A stretch of 64,000 bases of DNA from Candidatus Altimarinota bacterium (GCA_014377305.1 JACMPW010000015.1:62001-126000), one strand, 5' to 3'; counted from the first letter of the stretch, positions 32,885 to 43,235 are shown. Notes: a model not told the origin generated them from the letters alone. Program-made: numbers and translations.

Positions 32885-33973
32885 ATGCAAGTCGGTATCG
32901 TCGGTCTCCCAAATGTTGGTAAGTCCACTCTGTTCAATGCTCTCACGAAGTCGTATGCCGCTGAGGCTGCGAATTTCCCATTTTGTACTATAGAACCCAA
33001 CACTGGTATAGTCAATGTCAACGATGATCGTCTCGAGCAGATCCGAGCAGTAGTCAATGGAGCCAAGATCATCCCTGCAACCGTCGAGTTCGTCGATATC
33101 GCAGGCCTCGTCGAGTGAGCATCCAAAGGAGAATGACTCGGGAACAAATTCCTCTCTCATATCCGCTCTGTAGATGCAATCCTCCAAGTTGTTCGGGCTT
33201 TTGATGACTCCAATGTCCACCATGTCTCAGGATCTCTCGACCCAAAACGGGACATCGAGATCATCAATCTCGAGCTCATATTCGCAGATATCGACACGAT
33301 CGATCGGAGAATAGGGGACAATCAGAAGAAGCTACGATCAGGAGAAAAAGACGCAAAAGCCCGTGAAGAGATATATGCACGAGTCAAGCAACAACTCGAA
33401 GATGGTAAGATCGTCTCTCTCATGGAGATGACAGACGAGGAAAAACTCATGATCGCGGATCTCCACCTCCTCACGAACAAGCCATTTATCTATGCGGTCA
33501 ATGTCGCTGAAGACGCTATCAACGCTCCAGAGTCAGAGCTCCGAGCCATGACGGGTATCTCGGGTACTCAGATCCCAGTACTCCCAGTGAGTGCCAAGAT
33601 CGAGATGGATATGCTCGAGTTCTCAGACGAAGACAAGAAGATGTTCCTCGCAGATATAGGAGTCGAGTTCAATCCTATGGACGCTATCATCAAGAAGTGC
33701 TACGATCTCCTCGGTCTCCAATACTACTTCACAGCGGGTGAGATCGAGGTGAGGGCCTGGACGATCCATCGTGGCGATACTGCACCAGAGGCAGCAGGAG
33801 TCATCCATACTGATTTCCAGAAAAAATTCATCAAAGCAGAAACCGTCAACTACAAGGATATTATCGAGTTCGGAGGCTGGGTAGGAGCTCGTGAAAAAGG
33901 GAAGGTAAAAATGGAAGGAAAGGAGTACATCGTACAGGATGGAGATGTGATGTTATTCAAGTTTGGAGCGTAA
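32885..33973 (+). CDS. ychF: Redox-regulated ATPase YchF
   Basis: 362 residues of the Obg-related family. G1 [10 protein letters not shown]3-type DIAGLVEGASKGEGLGN (both underlying TGA glycines are in VEGASKGEG), the NxxE motif (NVAED) that gives ATP preference, and the C-terminal TGS domain ([23 protein letters not shown]). It binds ribosomes and affects stress tolerance in other bacteria. A leader of about 30 nt with the recurring CTAAATCCTAA motif precedes ATG 32885. Confidence 0.97.
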
Positions 33974-33995
33974 CCTATATTTTAACTTATTTTCT

Positions 33996-34622
33996 ATGAA
34001 AAAAATCATATTTCCAATAATTATTATTGGATTAACCAGCTGTACGATGAATTCTGATATTTCTCAAAAAGAAATAGAAGCAAATATATGAACACAAAAA
34101 ACTATTACAGGAAACTTAATCCCTTCACAATCCGAAGAAACAGTTACAAGATTGGATAGTAAAGATGAATGAAAAAATTATAAAGAATACAAAAATACAG
34201 CCCACAATATCTCGTTTCAGTATCCAATGACTATGACGGCGGAAACTCATAGTGGAATTGTAAGTTGGGATGAAAATATGAAAATAAATCAAATGGAGAA
34301 TTATGTATTACTAAAGGACGGTTCATGAAGTATTTCAGTTAAAATGCCATGAGATACTGTACATATCGGATGAGCTCCTCTTTTTTGAGTCAATGAAGAA
34401 GCGATATTGATTTGAGATAAAGAAGTAATTAAAAGAGTAGAATTCTGATCTCAAGATTCTACTGGTCCAAATCAAGAATGAACCTGGGTGCTAAAATATA
34501 CCTTTACTGTTAATGGAAAAACATTTATAGTCTCGTCTTTCGTAGAAAGTATTTTCTCAAAATACAATATCACTAAAGAGATAGACGATGCAATGGTGAA
34601 TATTGTTGCCACTTTCCGTTAA
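33996..34622 (+). CDS. Lipoprotein of unknown function, 208 residues
   Basis: MKKIIFPIIIIGLTSC is a lipoprotein signal with the lipobox LTSC (Cys16). The mature part has a polar linker and one domain with alternating strands (NISFQYPMTM, WVLKYTFTVNGKTFIVSSF). Ten or more glycines are TGA-coded and the gene is A/T rich, unlike ychF upstream. This suggests later arrival or relaxed codon use. The family is not recognised. Confidence 0.8.
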
Positions 34623-34647
34623 AATATAAAAAAAATCATTATTATTT

Positions 34648-34666
34648 GGCTATTAAAAGTGATTTT
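34648..34666 (+). repeat. 19-bp direct repeat, left copy
   Basis: GGCTATTAAAAGTGATTTT, matching 35169-35187 with one mismatch. The pair brackets the toxin-antitoxin genes. Confidence 0.65.
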
Positions 34667-34667
34667 C

Positions 34668-34694
34668 TTGATTTTCTCTGGAATTAGATATAAT
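34668..34694 (+). promoter_or_regulatory. Promoter of the toxin-antitoxin operon (leaderless type)
   Basis: TATAAT at 34689-34694 lies 6 nt before ATG 34701. A TTGATT at 34668-34673 sits 15 bp upstream. It partly overlaps the end of the left direct repeat. Confidence 0.65.
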
Positions 34695-34700
34695 ACTGAT

Positions 34701-34865
34701 ATGACTACATTTACTGTTGATACATCTATACAGTTTCCAAAGACGCATTTCACAACTATGGATGAGTTTGCCCTATATATGGCTCAGTGGAATTTTGAGC
34801 GTGAACTCGATGAGAGTATCTCGGCAGCCAAAAATATACCCACATCAAAACTGATAAATATCTAA
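34701..34865 (+). CDS. Putative antitoxin, 54 residues
   Basis: A short acidic protein (MTTFTVDTSIQFPKTHF.., ERELDESISAAKNI). The N-terminal strand plus helix fits short RHH or AbrB-type antitoxins, but no diagnostic motif is seen. It is identified by position: 3 nt before a RelE-type toxin gene, with a promoter 6 nt before the start codon. Antitoxins usually repress their own promoter; here the overlap of promoter and start would make that efficient. No TGA codon. Confidence 0.6.
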   Translation: MTTFTVDTSIQFPKTHFTTMDEFALYMAQWNFERELDESISAAKNIPTSKLINI

Positions 34866-34868
34866 TCT

Positions 34869-35138
34869 ATGATTCCCATTGACTCGATACGGGAGAAGAA
34901 CTTGGATATATACGAATACTTAGAGTCCCGGCAAATTCTTGCTCAATACAAGAAAGCCAAAACCATGATACTTTCAGGTTTAGTTCAAAAATATGATTTT
35001 AAGAAAAGAAAACCAAAAAATGAGTGAGTATATCAATTTAGGATTAATCAAAAATATCGAGCGTTCTGATATTTTCGGCACGAAGATGGGAACAATATTT
35101 TCATTGTAACTACAATATCAGATCATCAAAACTTTTAG
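34869..35138 (+). CDS. RelE/ParE-superfamily toxin
   Basis: 89 residues. The C-terminal half (GVYQFRINQKYRAFGYFRHEDGNNIFIVTTISDH) fits the core of RelE/HigB-type toxins: Y.. strand, RINxxYRxFxY, then the last strand and a terminal His. Two glycines (in NEGVY and AFGYF) are TGA-coded, so the fold is only visible in code 25. It follows the small antitoxin gene by 3 nt. Expected action is mRNA cleavage at the ribosome, or gyrase poisoning if ParE-like; sequence alone does not decide. Confidence 0.75.
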
Positions 35139-35141
35139 AGT

Positions 35142-35393
35142 TTATAAAAAATCCCCTCTCTCATAGTTGGCTGTTAAAAGTGATTTTGTAGCCGAGATTG
35201 GGGATTTTATGATGTCTTCTCTTCACTTTTGACATCATCTGCGATCTACTGCATTTTGGTCTGTTTGCGTGAGTATGACCAGCTCGTATATTTGTTGGGG
35301 TGTTCCATCTTTATGATGTGAACGATTTGTATAAGAAAATGTACAAAGAGTATGTATATTTGTTTGTTTGGTATGTGAAGTATACCGTCTCAT
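35142..35393 (-). CDS. Possible small protein, 83 residues (weak)
   Basis: A minus-strand code-25 frame from ATG 35393 to TAA 35142, convergent with the toxin gene. Two TGA glycines. The protein is polar and basic (MRRYTSHTKQTN..., DGTPQQIYELVIL) with no recognised family. The right copy of the 19-bp repeat lies inside it. It could be a gene remnant or chance; the interval otherwise holds only terminators. Confidence 0.3.
35169..35187 (+). repeat. 19-bp direct repeat, right copy
   Basis: GGCTGTTAAAAGTGATTTT; partner of 34648-34666. Confidence 0.65.
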
Positions 35394-35438
35394 GAAGTAG
35401 ATAAGAGAACTCTACCACGTACTTGTTTTTTTGTCAAA

Positions 35439-35465
35439 AATATCGCACTATTTCAGTGCGATATT
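35439..35465. terminator. Terminator hairpin
   Basis: A perfect 11-bp stem AATATCGCACT / AGTGCGATATT, loop ATTTC. It is positioned to end the minus-strand gene at 35480. Confidence 0.75.
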
Positions 35466-35479
35466 GTATATCATTGATA

Positions 35480-35998
35480 CTAGACTCGTATTTTTTTCAC
35501 GATCTCACCATATCGTTCATTTTTCATCGTGATATTCTTACTATTCAATAATACTCCCATGATAACGAGGATGAATCCATAGAATCCGAAAAAGTTGTCC
35601 GTAGAGAGAGTGAATGGTACTGAGATAGTTGGAATCGTCCCGATATCTGCGATGTTGATACTCCCAGTATTGCTAACTCTAGCTGGAGCAAGAGATATGA
35701 CTGCCTGATCCTCGATGACAAAGAGTGAGATCAGGATCATAGCGATACCGAGTCCGAATACTGTCCATTTCCAGATCTTTTTGCGGAAAATACCTGGATC
35801 GAGGATACCGCGAACAAGTCCGATAACAGGGAAGGCGAAGAGCCCATACATCACCCATATGGGGAGACCGAACTCGGTACGAGTCACGCTCCATCCGAGG
35901 AGGATAGTAGCGAGGACGATGAGAGCGAATACTATACGAGTGATGCGGATAGTTTTATCGGTTGGTTTCTGAGCGAGTTTGGAGACGAGATTCATCAT
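35480..35998 (-). CDS. Four-helix membrane protein, unknown function
   Basis: 172 residues from MMNLVSKLAQ. Helices near 20-40, 46-64, 77-95 and 138-156; a polar loop of about 40 residues (SLAPARVSNTGSINIADIG..) lies before the last helix, and the tail is basic (NERYGEIVKKIRV). No TGA codon. The longer frame upstream crosses the tRNA-Ser gene and is rejected. No family recognised. Confidence 0.75.
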   Translation of the reverse strand: MMNLVSKLAQKPTDKTIRITRIVFALIVLATILLGWSVTRTEFGLPIWVMYGLFAFPVIGLVRGILDPGIFRKKIWKWTVFGLGIAMILISLFVIEDQAVISLAPARVSNTGSINIADIGTIPTISVPFTLSTDNFFGFYGFILVIMGVLLNSKNITMKNERYGEIVKKIRV

Positions 35999-36025
35999 GA
36001 TGATAAAAGATTGAAAATATGAAAA

Positions 36026-36113
36026 TGGCGGAGAGAGGGAGATTCGAACTCCCGGTGAGTTACCCCACGCACCCTTTCCAAGGGTGTGCACTAGGCCACT
36101 ATGCGACCTCTCC
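36026..36113 (-). tRNA. tRNA-Ser (anticodon GGA)
   Basis: 88 nt with acceptor GGAGAGG / TCTCTCC, encoded GCCA end, anticodon stem CACCC / GGGTG with loop TTGGAAA (anticodon GGA), a long variable arm (GTGGGG..CTCAC), and T arm with TTCGAAT. Confidence 0.95.
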
Positions 36114-36214
36114 AGAATCAGACTCTGCAAACTCTATAGAAAACAGTGAAAAAAGCAAGGAAAAATGGATGCAATGGGACTCCACGCTCTCCGCCGCGTG
36201 CCCGCTCTCTCATT

Positions 36215-36242
36215 CAAAATACCAAGAGCATTTGGTATTTTG
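36215..36242. other. Perfect hairpin, no T tract
   Basis: An 11-bp stem CAAAATACCAA / TTGGTATTTTG with a 6-nt loop in the 334-bp gap between tRNA-Ser and the PLDc_N gene. Apart from this and the next terminator I see no gene in the gap. Confidence 0.6.
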
Positions 36243-36275
36243 ACTTCGATTCTCATCCCACAAGATCAGAAAATC

Positions 36276-36304
36276 AAAAACCCCCATTAGGATGGGAGTT
36301 TTTT
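36276..36304. terminator. Bidirectional terminator
   Basis: Stem AAAAACCCCCAT / ATGGGAGTTTTTT with one C/A mismatch, T tracts on both strands. Confidence 0.75.
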
Positions 36305-36447
36305 GGATTTTCTGGAGCCCCTTCGTTAGACGAATATCGAACTCCACTCATGAGGCTTATGATAGCTATAGAATCTCATTACGAGTCTATAGAGCGTCTG
36401 ATTTCTATCATGACCAGAGTATAATTATTTATCTCTTCTAGTGTTTC

Positions 36448-37080
36448 TTATTGAGACTTTTCTATCTTTGGATATTTTTTATGACCAGTAAAAAAATAAA
36501 TAATACTTCCAAATGGTATAAAAAATAGTAAGCAATACCAAAGCCATTTATTATCAATTTGTCTTTTGGAAAGATCAATTAACATCCAAAACCAGAAAAT
36601 TACTAAACCAAATATAAGAATCGGAAAAATCTTGAGAATTGGGCTATTGAAAATGCTATTCATAATGTCTGGCATAAACTGATAAAAATCAGTATCTACT
36701 ATAGATATTTTATCATTAACTATCTCGAGAATATAATAATTAGATAATCATGAAGCTTCCCAATTCAGTCACTTTGCACTATATCTTCAAGTTACTTTAT
36801 ACATACCACTTCCATACTCTTGGATTCAAGAGAACTCTTGAATAAATTGAATCTGTTTTCATTCCACTGCGTCTGTTATTTTCTGGGATAAGCCACTTCA
36901 AGCATGAGGTGAAAGCATTTTGGTAATATCATTCCCATTTCATTCATTCACGAGATTTTTAACAATCGTCATAAATTGCCTTGCATCATCCGAGTTAACT
37001 ACCTGACTTGCTGATACATGAGAAATAACTCAAAAAAGAATACAAAGAAAAGTCAGAAATCATAGAATATATTTATTCAT
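36448..37080 (-). CDS. Secreted-domain protein with C-terminal PLDc_N membrane module
   Basis: 210 residues with about nine TGA-coded glycines. A signal peptide (MNKYILGFLTFLCILFGVISHVSA), then about 110 residues of an extracellular domain with a DUF4864-like feel but no firm family, then a helix pair (ILKIFPILIFGLVIFWFWMLIDLS and WLWYCLLFFIPFGSIIYFFTGHKK). The last part is the PLDc_N module, with its conserved Asp, W and G positions, found at the N-terminus of cardiolipin synthases and as a stand-alone anchor. Here it follows a secreted domain, an uncommon order. A terminator separates it from tRNA-Gly upstream. Confidence 0.75.
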
Positions 37081-37162
37081 AGAATATAGATTAAAGGTAA
37101 TATTACTCAAATAGAGTAACACTTTCTCATGCACCCGTCAAATCTTAAAGATCTATTTTAAA

Positions 37163-37186
37163 AAATCTCCAAACAAAAGGAGATTT
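37163..37186. terminator. Terminator between tRNA-Gly and the PLDc_N gene
   Basis: Stem AAATCTCC / GGAGATTT with an 8-nt loop and A/T tracts on both sides, directly 3' of tRNA-Gly. Confidence 0.8.
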
Positions 37187-37197
37187 AAAAAAACAAC

Positions 37198-37274
37198 TGG
37201 AGCGAGCAATGGGACTCGAACCCACAACGGCCGCCATGGCAAGGCGGTACTCTAGCCAATTGAGCTATGCTCGC
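37198..37274 (-). tRNA. tRNA-Gly (anticodon GCC)
   Basis: Acceptor GCGAGCA / TGCTCGC, encoded TCCA end, anticodon stem CCGCC / GGCGG with loop TTGCCAT (anticodon GCC), T arm with TTCGAGT. It reads GGC/GGT. It is not the UCA-anticodon tRNA needed for UGA. Confidence 0.95.
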
Positions 37275-37403
37275 GTACGAGCTCCACTATATATATTTCT
37301 GAGAAAAAGCAAGGAATTATTAATTTAAAGTTTTGAATTTTTCAATGTACCATTCAATAAGAATTTTTCATCAATTTCAACTTCGTCATGGAAATTTACA
37401 GAG

Positions 37404-38255
37404 TTACAAAAGAATTTGTGGTATATCCAAAAATGGAATTCGCATATATGGAATAAATGTTGTGTAGCCCTTATTATATTTTCAATATACTACCTCTCTG
37501 CGTTCTGCATCAAAAAATGTAGAGTACGATTCTTGATGTCAGGCGTATATATTTATACCTAAATTTGTTGCATTCTTCTCAGGTTCCTCAAAATAACTCT
37601 GAACAAAACATAAATCATTATCTTTGGTTCATGAATCCGCAGCATTGCAATGCAATGTCCTCATTCACTCAAATGATGTAGATACATTTTCAAGTTCTTC
37701 TATGGATCAACCAACAAGATGATATCATAGAAGTAATGATCAAACCAATGGTATTGTTTCTTGATAGGATCGTATCGATTCAATAGGATAATCATTGATA
37801 TTTTCCCATTGTTTCGGAAATAATTCTCATTGACCTGGTAGTTCAACGCGAGTAAGAGAAACATCACCATGAATACTTTGGAATATTTCATAAAAGGATT
37901 TTACTCGTAAAATAATAGTAGAATCCCGGTCATTCTGCATAATATTCCATTCATTTATCAGTTCTCTCTCTAGAGATATTTCATCGTGGAGTCCTGAAGA
38001 AAAATAGAGATGAACGAGCTTATTATAATTACTATGTATGGACATTGAGATACTGGAAAGTTCCTCATTATCTAAATCAAGTAGCTTAAATGCTTTTTGT
38101 ATAAAAAGTGCTTTTTTAGACTCTAATTTTTTATTATCAAAATCCATCAAGATTTCTTGGATTTTATCAGATAATGGTGTTTTTGTTGATTTCTGACTAC
38201 TACTCTGTGTATTTTCAGAAAGTGGGGATGTTGGAATATAGACTATTTTTAACAT
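37404..38255 (-). CDS. Hypothetical protein, 283 residues, possible frameshift near its end
   Basis: ATG 38255 to TAA 37404 with at least nine TGA-coded glycines in the second half. The first half is helical and acidic (KIQEILMDFDNKKLESKKALFIQKAF). The second half has more strands and aromatic residues (GINIYAGHQESYSTFFDAERREVVYGKYNKGY). No family recognised. In the +1 frame, the codons after the last residues stay open and protein-like to TAA 37325 (NFHDEVEIDEKFLLNGTL). So one lost base near 37415 may have truncated about 25 residues; sequencing error is equally possible. The gene is A/T rich and divergent from ftsK. Confidence 0.65.
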
Positions 38256-38334
38256 ATGAGTTTAATTATATTAATCTAACGCTCTTGTCAATACTTTTTT
38301 GTATTTTATTGTGTTATATACTTTCATTTTCCTT

Positions 38335-38362
38335 TTGCCAGTATCGACTTTTTCCATATACT
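38335..38362 (+). promoter_or_regulatory. Promoter of ftsK
   Basis: TTGCCA at 38335-38340, 16-bp spacer, TATACT at 38357-38362, then 8 nt to ATG 38371. The mRNA leader would be only 1-2 nt. Confidence 0.75.
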
Positions 38363-38370
38363 ATGCCCAT

Positions 38371-40554
38371 ATGTCTCGTCGCAAATCCACTCCACATCAC
38401 GCACCGCTCCTCTCATACGAACTGACCAACATCATCGCAGGAGGTGTCCTCGTCACCCTCGCAGTACTCGCGTTCCTCTCGGCGAGCGAGTCATCCGTCA
38501 TCGGGATTTATATGTCTCGTGCTGGAGTTGCGTTCTTCGGATCGTACTACAAGTGGATATTCTCACCTATACTGATGCTCCTCGGCGTGATGATCCTCGT
38601 CAAGCGAGCAAGCTGGTCAGTCTCACGGCTCGTCGGTATCGTACTATTCTGGCTCGCGACCACATCGATACTCGGTTGGTATGCACACACAACGATCGGA
38701 TACTTCGACATATATGCACTCCTCGACCGACTCATGGGGGCCTCGAGTGCCCTGATCGCGATGATCGTCCTCTGGTTCGTCGCCCTCTATCTCACGCTCC
38801 GCATCTCGTATCGAGCCATACTGAGCAAAGTCAGAGAATCCGTACCGAGCATCCGCAATATGCGAGATATGGTCATCCCATCAGATGACGAGGATATAGT
38901 ACCAGTGAAGCGATGAAAAGGTGATGACGCCTACAAGAAGAAAGCTGAAGAACTCGAGAGGAAACTCGCAGCCATACACAACAAAAAAACTCCAGAGATC
39001 ATAGAAAAGCCAAAAACAGGGAAATCACTCCTCGCGAACGCACTCTCAGGACTGACCAAAAAAATCCCACTCGAAACCCCAGAAGGCAAAAAAATAGAGT
39101 CCAATCATCCAGCCAAAGCGGTCGACTTCGGTACTTGGGATTTCCCGAGTCTGCGTCTACTCAATGATATACAACATATCAATGTCGTCTCTCCAGAGGA
39201 GATCGAGGAGAAGTCATTGCTCATACAACGGACATTCCTCCAGTTCGGTATCGATGTCGAGATGGAGGATGAGTGTGTCGGTCCTACCGTCATCCAGTAT
39301 AGACTCCGACCATCAGAGTGAGTCAGATTAGCCAAGATCGAAGCCCTCAAAAAAGATCTCACGCTCGCACTCAAGGCAAAATCTATCCGTATCCAGGCAC
39401 CGATCCCAGGACTCGGGCTCGTCGGTATCGAGGTGCCAAATGAAAAACGAGACACTGTAGGAATCAAAGAAGTCCTCGAGGATACTGCATTCACTCGACA
39501 CAAGTCCAAACTCGCGATCGCCGTGGGCAAGGATATCAATGGAGACTTCATCGTCGGAGATCTTGCGAAAATGCCACATCTCCTCATCGCTGGACAGACT
39601 GGTAGTGGTAAATCTGTGGGGATGAACGGATTTATATTGTCACTCCTCTATAAGAATACTCCATCAGAACTCCGTATGATCATGGTAGATCCCAAGCAAG
39701 TTGAGCTCGGAGTCTATGATGGGATACCACATCTCCTGACTCCTGTTATCAACTCTCCAGATAAGGCACTCAATGCTCTGAAGTGGGGAGTCGCTGAGAT
39801 GGAGAGACGATACTCGACGCTCAAGCCACTCAATGCTCGTAACCTCGAAGAGTATAATGCGAAAGTCAGCAACAAGGAGCGTATGCCAGCGATAGTAATC
39901 ATCATCGATGAGCTCGCCGATCTCATGATGAGCGGGAATAAGAAAGAAGTCGAGCAAGCTATCACACGTATAGCACAAAAGGCTCGAGCCGTAGGACTCC
40001 ATATGATCCTCGCAACACAGCGACCATCTGTCGATGTCATCACGGGTCTCATCAAGGCCAATGTGCCATCTCGAGTCGCATTCACCGTTGCATCTGGCAT
40101 CGACTCTCGTACTATCCTCGATGCGTATGGAGCGGAGGATCTCCTCGGTCGTGGAGATATGCTCTATTTCCCAACAGGAGCCATGGCAACTACTCGTATC
40201 CAGTGAGTCCTCGTTGAGACGGATGAGGTCGAGCGAGTCGTGGGTCATATCAAGCGGACAATAGATCCAGCGATGCTCGCAGATATCTACGATACATCTA
40301 TCGTCGATGGAGATCGTACAACAAACTGGGAATGATCGAGTACCAACAATCCGAGTGATGCAGGAGCTGAGGATCAGGCCGTGATCGAGGCAGCCATAGA
40401 ACTCGTGAGATCAGCAGGCAAGTGCTCGACATCGATGCTCCAACGCCATATGAAGCTCGGATATGGGAGAGCGGCTCGTGTCGTCGATATACTCGAGTCT
40501 ATGGGTATAGTGGGTCCTGCAGATGGGTCGAAGCCGAGGGAGGTGATTGGATAG
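38371..40554 (+). CDS. ftsK: DNA translocase FtsK/SpoIIIE
   Basis: 727 residues. Four N-terminal helices (about 23-43, 60-85, 90-105, 125-150), a linker with a charged coiled region, the alpha/beta motor with Walker A GQTGSGKSVG (from residue 408) and Walker B IVIIIDELADLMM, the RA hexamer motif MILATQRPSVDVITG, and the C-terminal gamma winged helix (RSAGKCSTSMLQRHMKLGYGRAARVVDILE) that reads KOPS-like sites. At least four glycines are TGA-coded. It pumps the chromosome at the septum and promotes terminus resolution. The 77-residue region before the motor is shorter than in E. coli FtsK and is closer to SpoIIIE. Confidence 0.97.
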
Positions 40555-40555
40555 A

Positions 40556-40978
40556 TTAGTCACAGCGTAGGACAACTATATCATCTTTAACAACTCAGGA
40601 ATCTATGTTTCATTCTTTCAAGAGTCTCAAATATAGTTTAGAATATACTGGTTTTAAAGTAAGTAATGGCTTATTGATATTGATAGTAAAAGCATCTTTA
40701 TCTATTGATAGAATATAATCAATAAATTGTTTAAACATAATATAGAGTAGTCATGGTATTTTTTCTGGTAGCTTGACCACTCAATCGATTCATATTTCGT
40801 CGAGTTGATCTCAACCATTACTCGTTCAAAGCAATGATATTTTATACATATTGCCCATTTTTCATTTTTCTTCCCTAAACATCATTTTTCCGACACAGTT
40901 ACCAACTGTATCAATGATTTTGAATACACTATTATCATCTTTCTTTTCTACAGAAACTGTATATATTTTATTTTCCAT
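40556..40978 (-). CDS. Hypothetical protein, 140 residues
   Basis: ATG 40978 to TAA 40556, one base from the convergent ftsK stop. About nine glycines are TGA-coded, most of those present. It is mixed alpha/beta without membrane segments: YTVSVEKKDDNSVFKIIDTVGNC, KISLLGTSNGGDQLDEIGIDGVV, then a helix and a Val-rich end. The composition is A/T rich, unlike ftsK. No family recognised; with no TGA=Gly reading it would vanish. Confidence 0.62.
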
Positions 40979-41049
40979 ATAAAAAATTTAGTTGTCAATA
41001 TTTGCATTCTATCATTATTTTTCTATACTGCAAATAATTCTATCAAAAT

Positions 41050-41829
41050 ATGTCTAAAATCATCATCAAAACCCCAGAACAAATAGCATGAATCCGCAAG
41101 GCGGGCAATCTCACAGCTCGTACTCTCGATATGATCGGAGCCTATGTACGCTCATGAGTCTCGACACTCGAGCTCGATAACATCATGAATACATATATAT
41201 TATCGAATGGCTGAGTATCGGCCTGTATCGACTACAAAGGGAACAATACGTGGGGGAAGTGAGGATATCCTCGCTCTACCTGTATCTCTCTCAATGATGT
41301 CATCTGTCACGGTATCCCAAAGGCGGACGAGATCCTCAAGGAATGAGATATACTCAATATCGATGTCACGACGATCGTAGATGGATACTTCGGTGATGCG
41401 AGCCGTATGTATACGGTAGGGGAAGTAAGCGAGAAGGCAAAAGAGCTCATCGCAGTGACCAAAAAATCCTGGGAAATTGGGATTGCTGAGGTGCGGTCGG
41501 GCAACTTTTTCGGGAATATAGGATATGCGATATCACAGTACGCAGAGAGCAGAGGCTACTCGGTTGTCAGGGATTATACAGGACATGGGGTCGGTATAGA
41601 GTTCCATGAAGAGCCATATGTGTATCACAAGGCAGAAAAAAATACTGGTCCAAAAATGCAAGTAGGTATGGTATTCACCATCGAGCCAATGATCAATCTC
41701 GGCAAATACGCATCAAAACTCGATAAAGATAATTGGACAGCAAAAACCAAAGATGGATCACTCTCTGCCCAATTCGAACATACCATTGCTGTGACAGAAA
41801 AATGATATGAGATTCTCACGGTTGCATAA
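41050..41829 (+). CDS. map: Methionine aminopeptidase, type I
   Basis: 259 residues with about seven TGA-coded glycines, three of them in the first 50 residues. The five metal ligands can be placed: Asp in NIDVTTIVDGY, Asp in GDASRM, His in TGHGVG, Glu in FTIEPMI, Glu in SAQFEHT. The substrate-side His lies in NDVICHGIP. It removes the initiator Met from new proteins. A terminator follows. The family is secure; no extra zinc-finger N-terminus is present. Confidence 0.97.
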
Positions 41830-41833
41830 AAAT

Positions 41834-41857
41834 AATCCTCCCATACTTGGGAGGATT
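41834..41857. terminator. Bidirectional terminator between map and htpX
   Basis: Stem AATCCTCCCA / TGGGAGGATT with a 4-nt loop. Confidence 0.85.
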
Positions 41858-41867
41858 GTTGTGTGAG

Positions 41868-42773
41868 CTATACCAACTGGTAGTTTTCCTCGAGAGCTCG
41901 AATACGGTTATCGAGTGATGGATGTGTCGACCAGAACGAGTCTGGCTCTGTAATCATAAACGCTGTCAGATTGCCATCTGCATGTTGGGTTGGTTTCACA
42001 TTTTTCATCTGTTGGAGTCGTCGGAGTCCTGCAACCATACTCGATCGAGAAGTGAACTGTGCTCCACCGAGATCTGCACGATACTCACGAGTTCTAGAGA
42101 ACCACATGACCACGAGTGACGCGAGAGCTCCAAACACGAGTTGGAATCCTAGAGATATACCCATATAGGCGAGATTACCTATTGTTTCATTATCTTTTGC
42201 TATCGCTCCGGCTACTAGGCGAGCTGCGATATGTGAGAAGAATACAACGAATGTATTCATCACTCATTGGAGAAGAGTGAGTGTCACCATATCACCATTG
42301 AGAATATGTGCCATCTCATGTCAGACAACTCCTTCGACTTCGTTTCGCTCCATCTGAGCGAGGAGTCCAGTCGAAACAGCTACAAGTGAGCTATTGCGAG
42401 TGGCACCAGTTGCGAATGCATTGGGCTCTAGAGACTCATAGTATCCGACCTCTGGCATCGTGATCTGATTCATCTGAGCGATCCGCTCGACCGTAGACCA
42501 TACTGTCTGAAGACCGGGATCCCGACTCGCAGTATGAGCATCGAGGAGGACTATACTATATGCTCGCTTCGCACTCCAACGGGATATCAGGAGTGAGATG
42601 ATCGCACCACCGAAACCGATGACGAGAGCATAGATCAGGAGCTGTAGCATACCACCATTCGCAGAGAGGATACCTGGGAAAAAATAATTGACTACCATCA
42701 TCACAACAGAGAGGAGTGCGAGCACTGCCATATTTGTGAGGAGAAAAAAGAAAATACGCTTGAAAAATTGCAT
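41868..42773 (-). CDS. htpX: Membrane metalloprotease HtpX
   Basis: 301 residues of the M48 family. Two N-terminal helices, NAFATGATRNSSLVAVSTGLL, the zinc site HEMAH followed by ILNGDMVTLTLLQ, two more helices, and the third ligand region in TREYRADLGGA. The Gly just before HEMAH and the one after LLQ are TGA-coded. It degrades damaged membrane proteins, as a partner or substitute for FtsH. The ATG at 42773 gives the usual MQFFKRIFFFLLTN start. Confidence 0.96.
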
Positions 42774-42903
42774 AATTTAGGAAATTAGGATATTTCTATT
42801 ATAGACATATGAAAAGAAAATCAAGATATTATATAACAAACATTTGCACTCGAGAGAAAAGTCTATATAGTAGGTTTTGTATTACTTTTCTAACTTTTCT
42901 CCT

Positions 42904-43149
42904 ATGTTTGGATCCAAAAAAGATGTACCAGCAAAAGCAGTAGTCGGTGTCAAGATGCACGGATCTGTCACTGTCGGTACCAAGGGACAGATAGTCATCC
43001 CCAAGGATGTCCGTGATATGCTCGGTATCGTAGAGTGAGATACACTCATGTCTATGACCAAATATGGCAAATTCGTCTGATTCATCAAGGCTGAAGATAT
43101 GGGAGACTTTATCGATCTCCTCAAGGCTGAATGCAATATAGAAAAATAA
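42904..43149 (+). CDS. AbrB/MazE/SpoVT-type transcription regulator
   Basis: 81 residues. GSVTVGTKGQIVIPKDVRDMLGIVEGDTLMSMTKYGKFVGF is the swapped-hairpin DNA-binding fold, with the family signature GQIVIPKxVRxxLGIxxGD; the last Gly is TGA-coded. No toxin gene is adjacent, so it is more likely a stand-alone regulator than an antitoxin. It precedes the efflux operon by 87 nt and may control it, which is inference. Confidence 0.87.
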
Positions 43150-43235
43150 TAATAAAATCCAATCAAATCATATTATAATGATCCCTCTATAGAATATAGA
43201 GGTGTTCTCAATTCTAAATCTTAATATCCGCCACC

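Noticed and set aside
36146-36424. Plus-strand frame of 92 codons between tRNA-Ser and the PLDc_N gene
   Set aside because: It crosses two hairpins, one a terminator, and starts beside the tRNA gene; the protein has no coherent composition.
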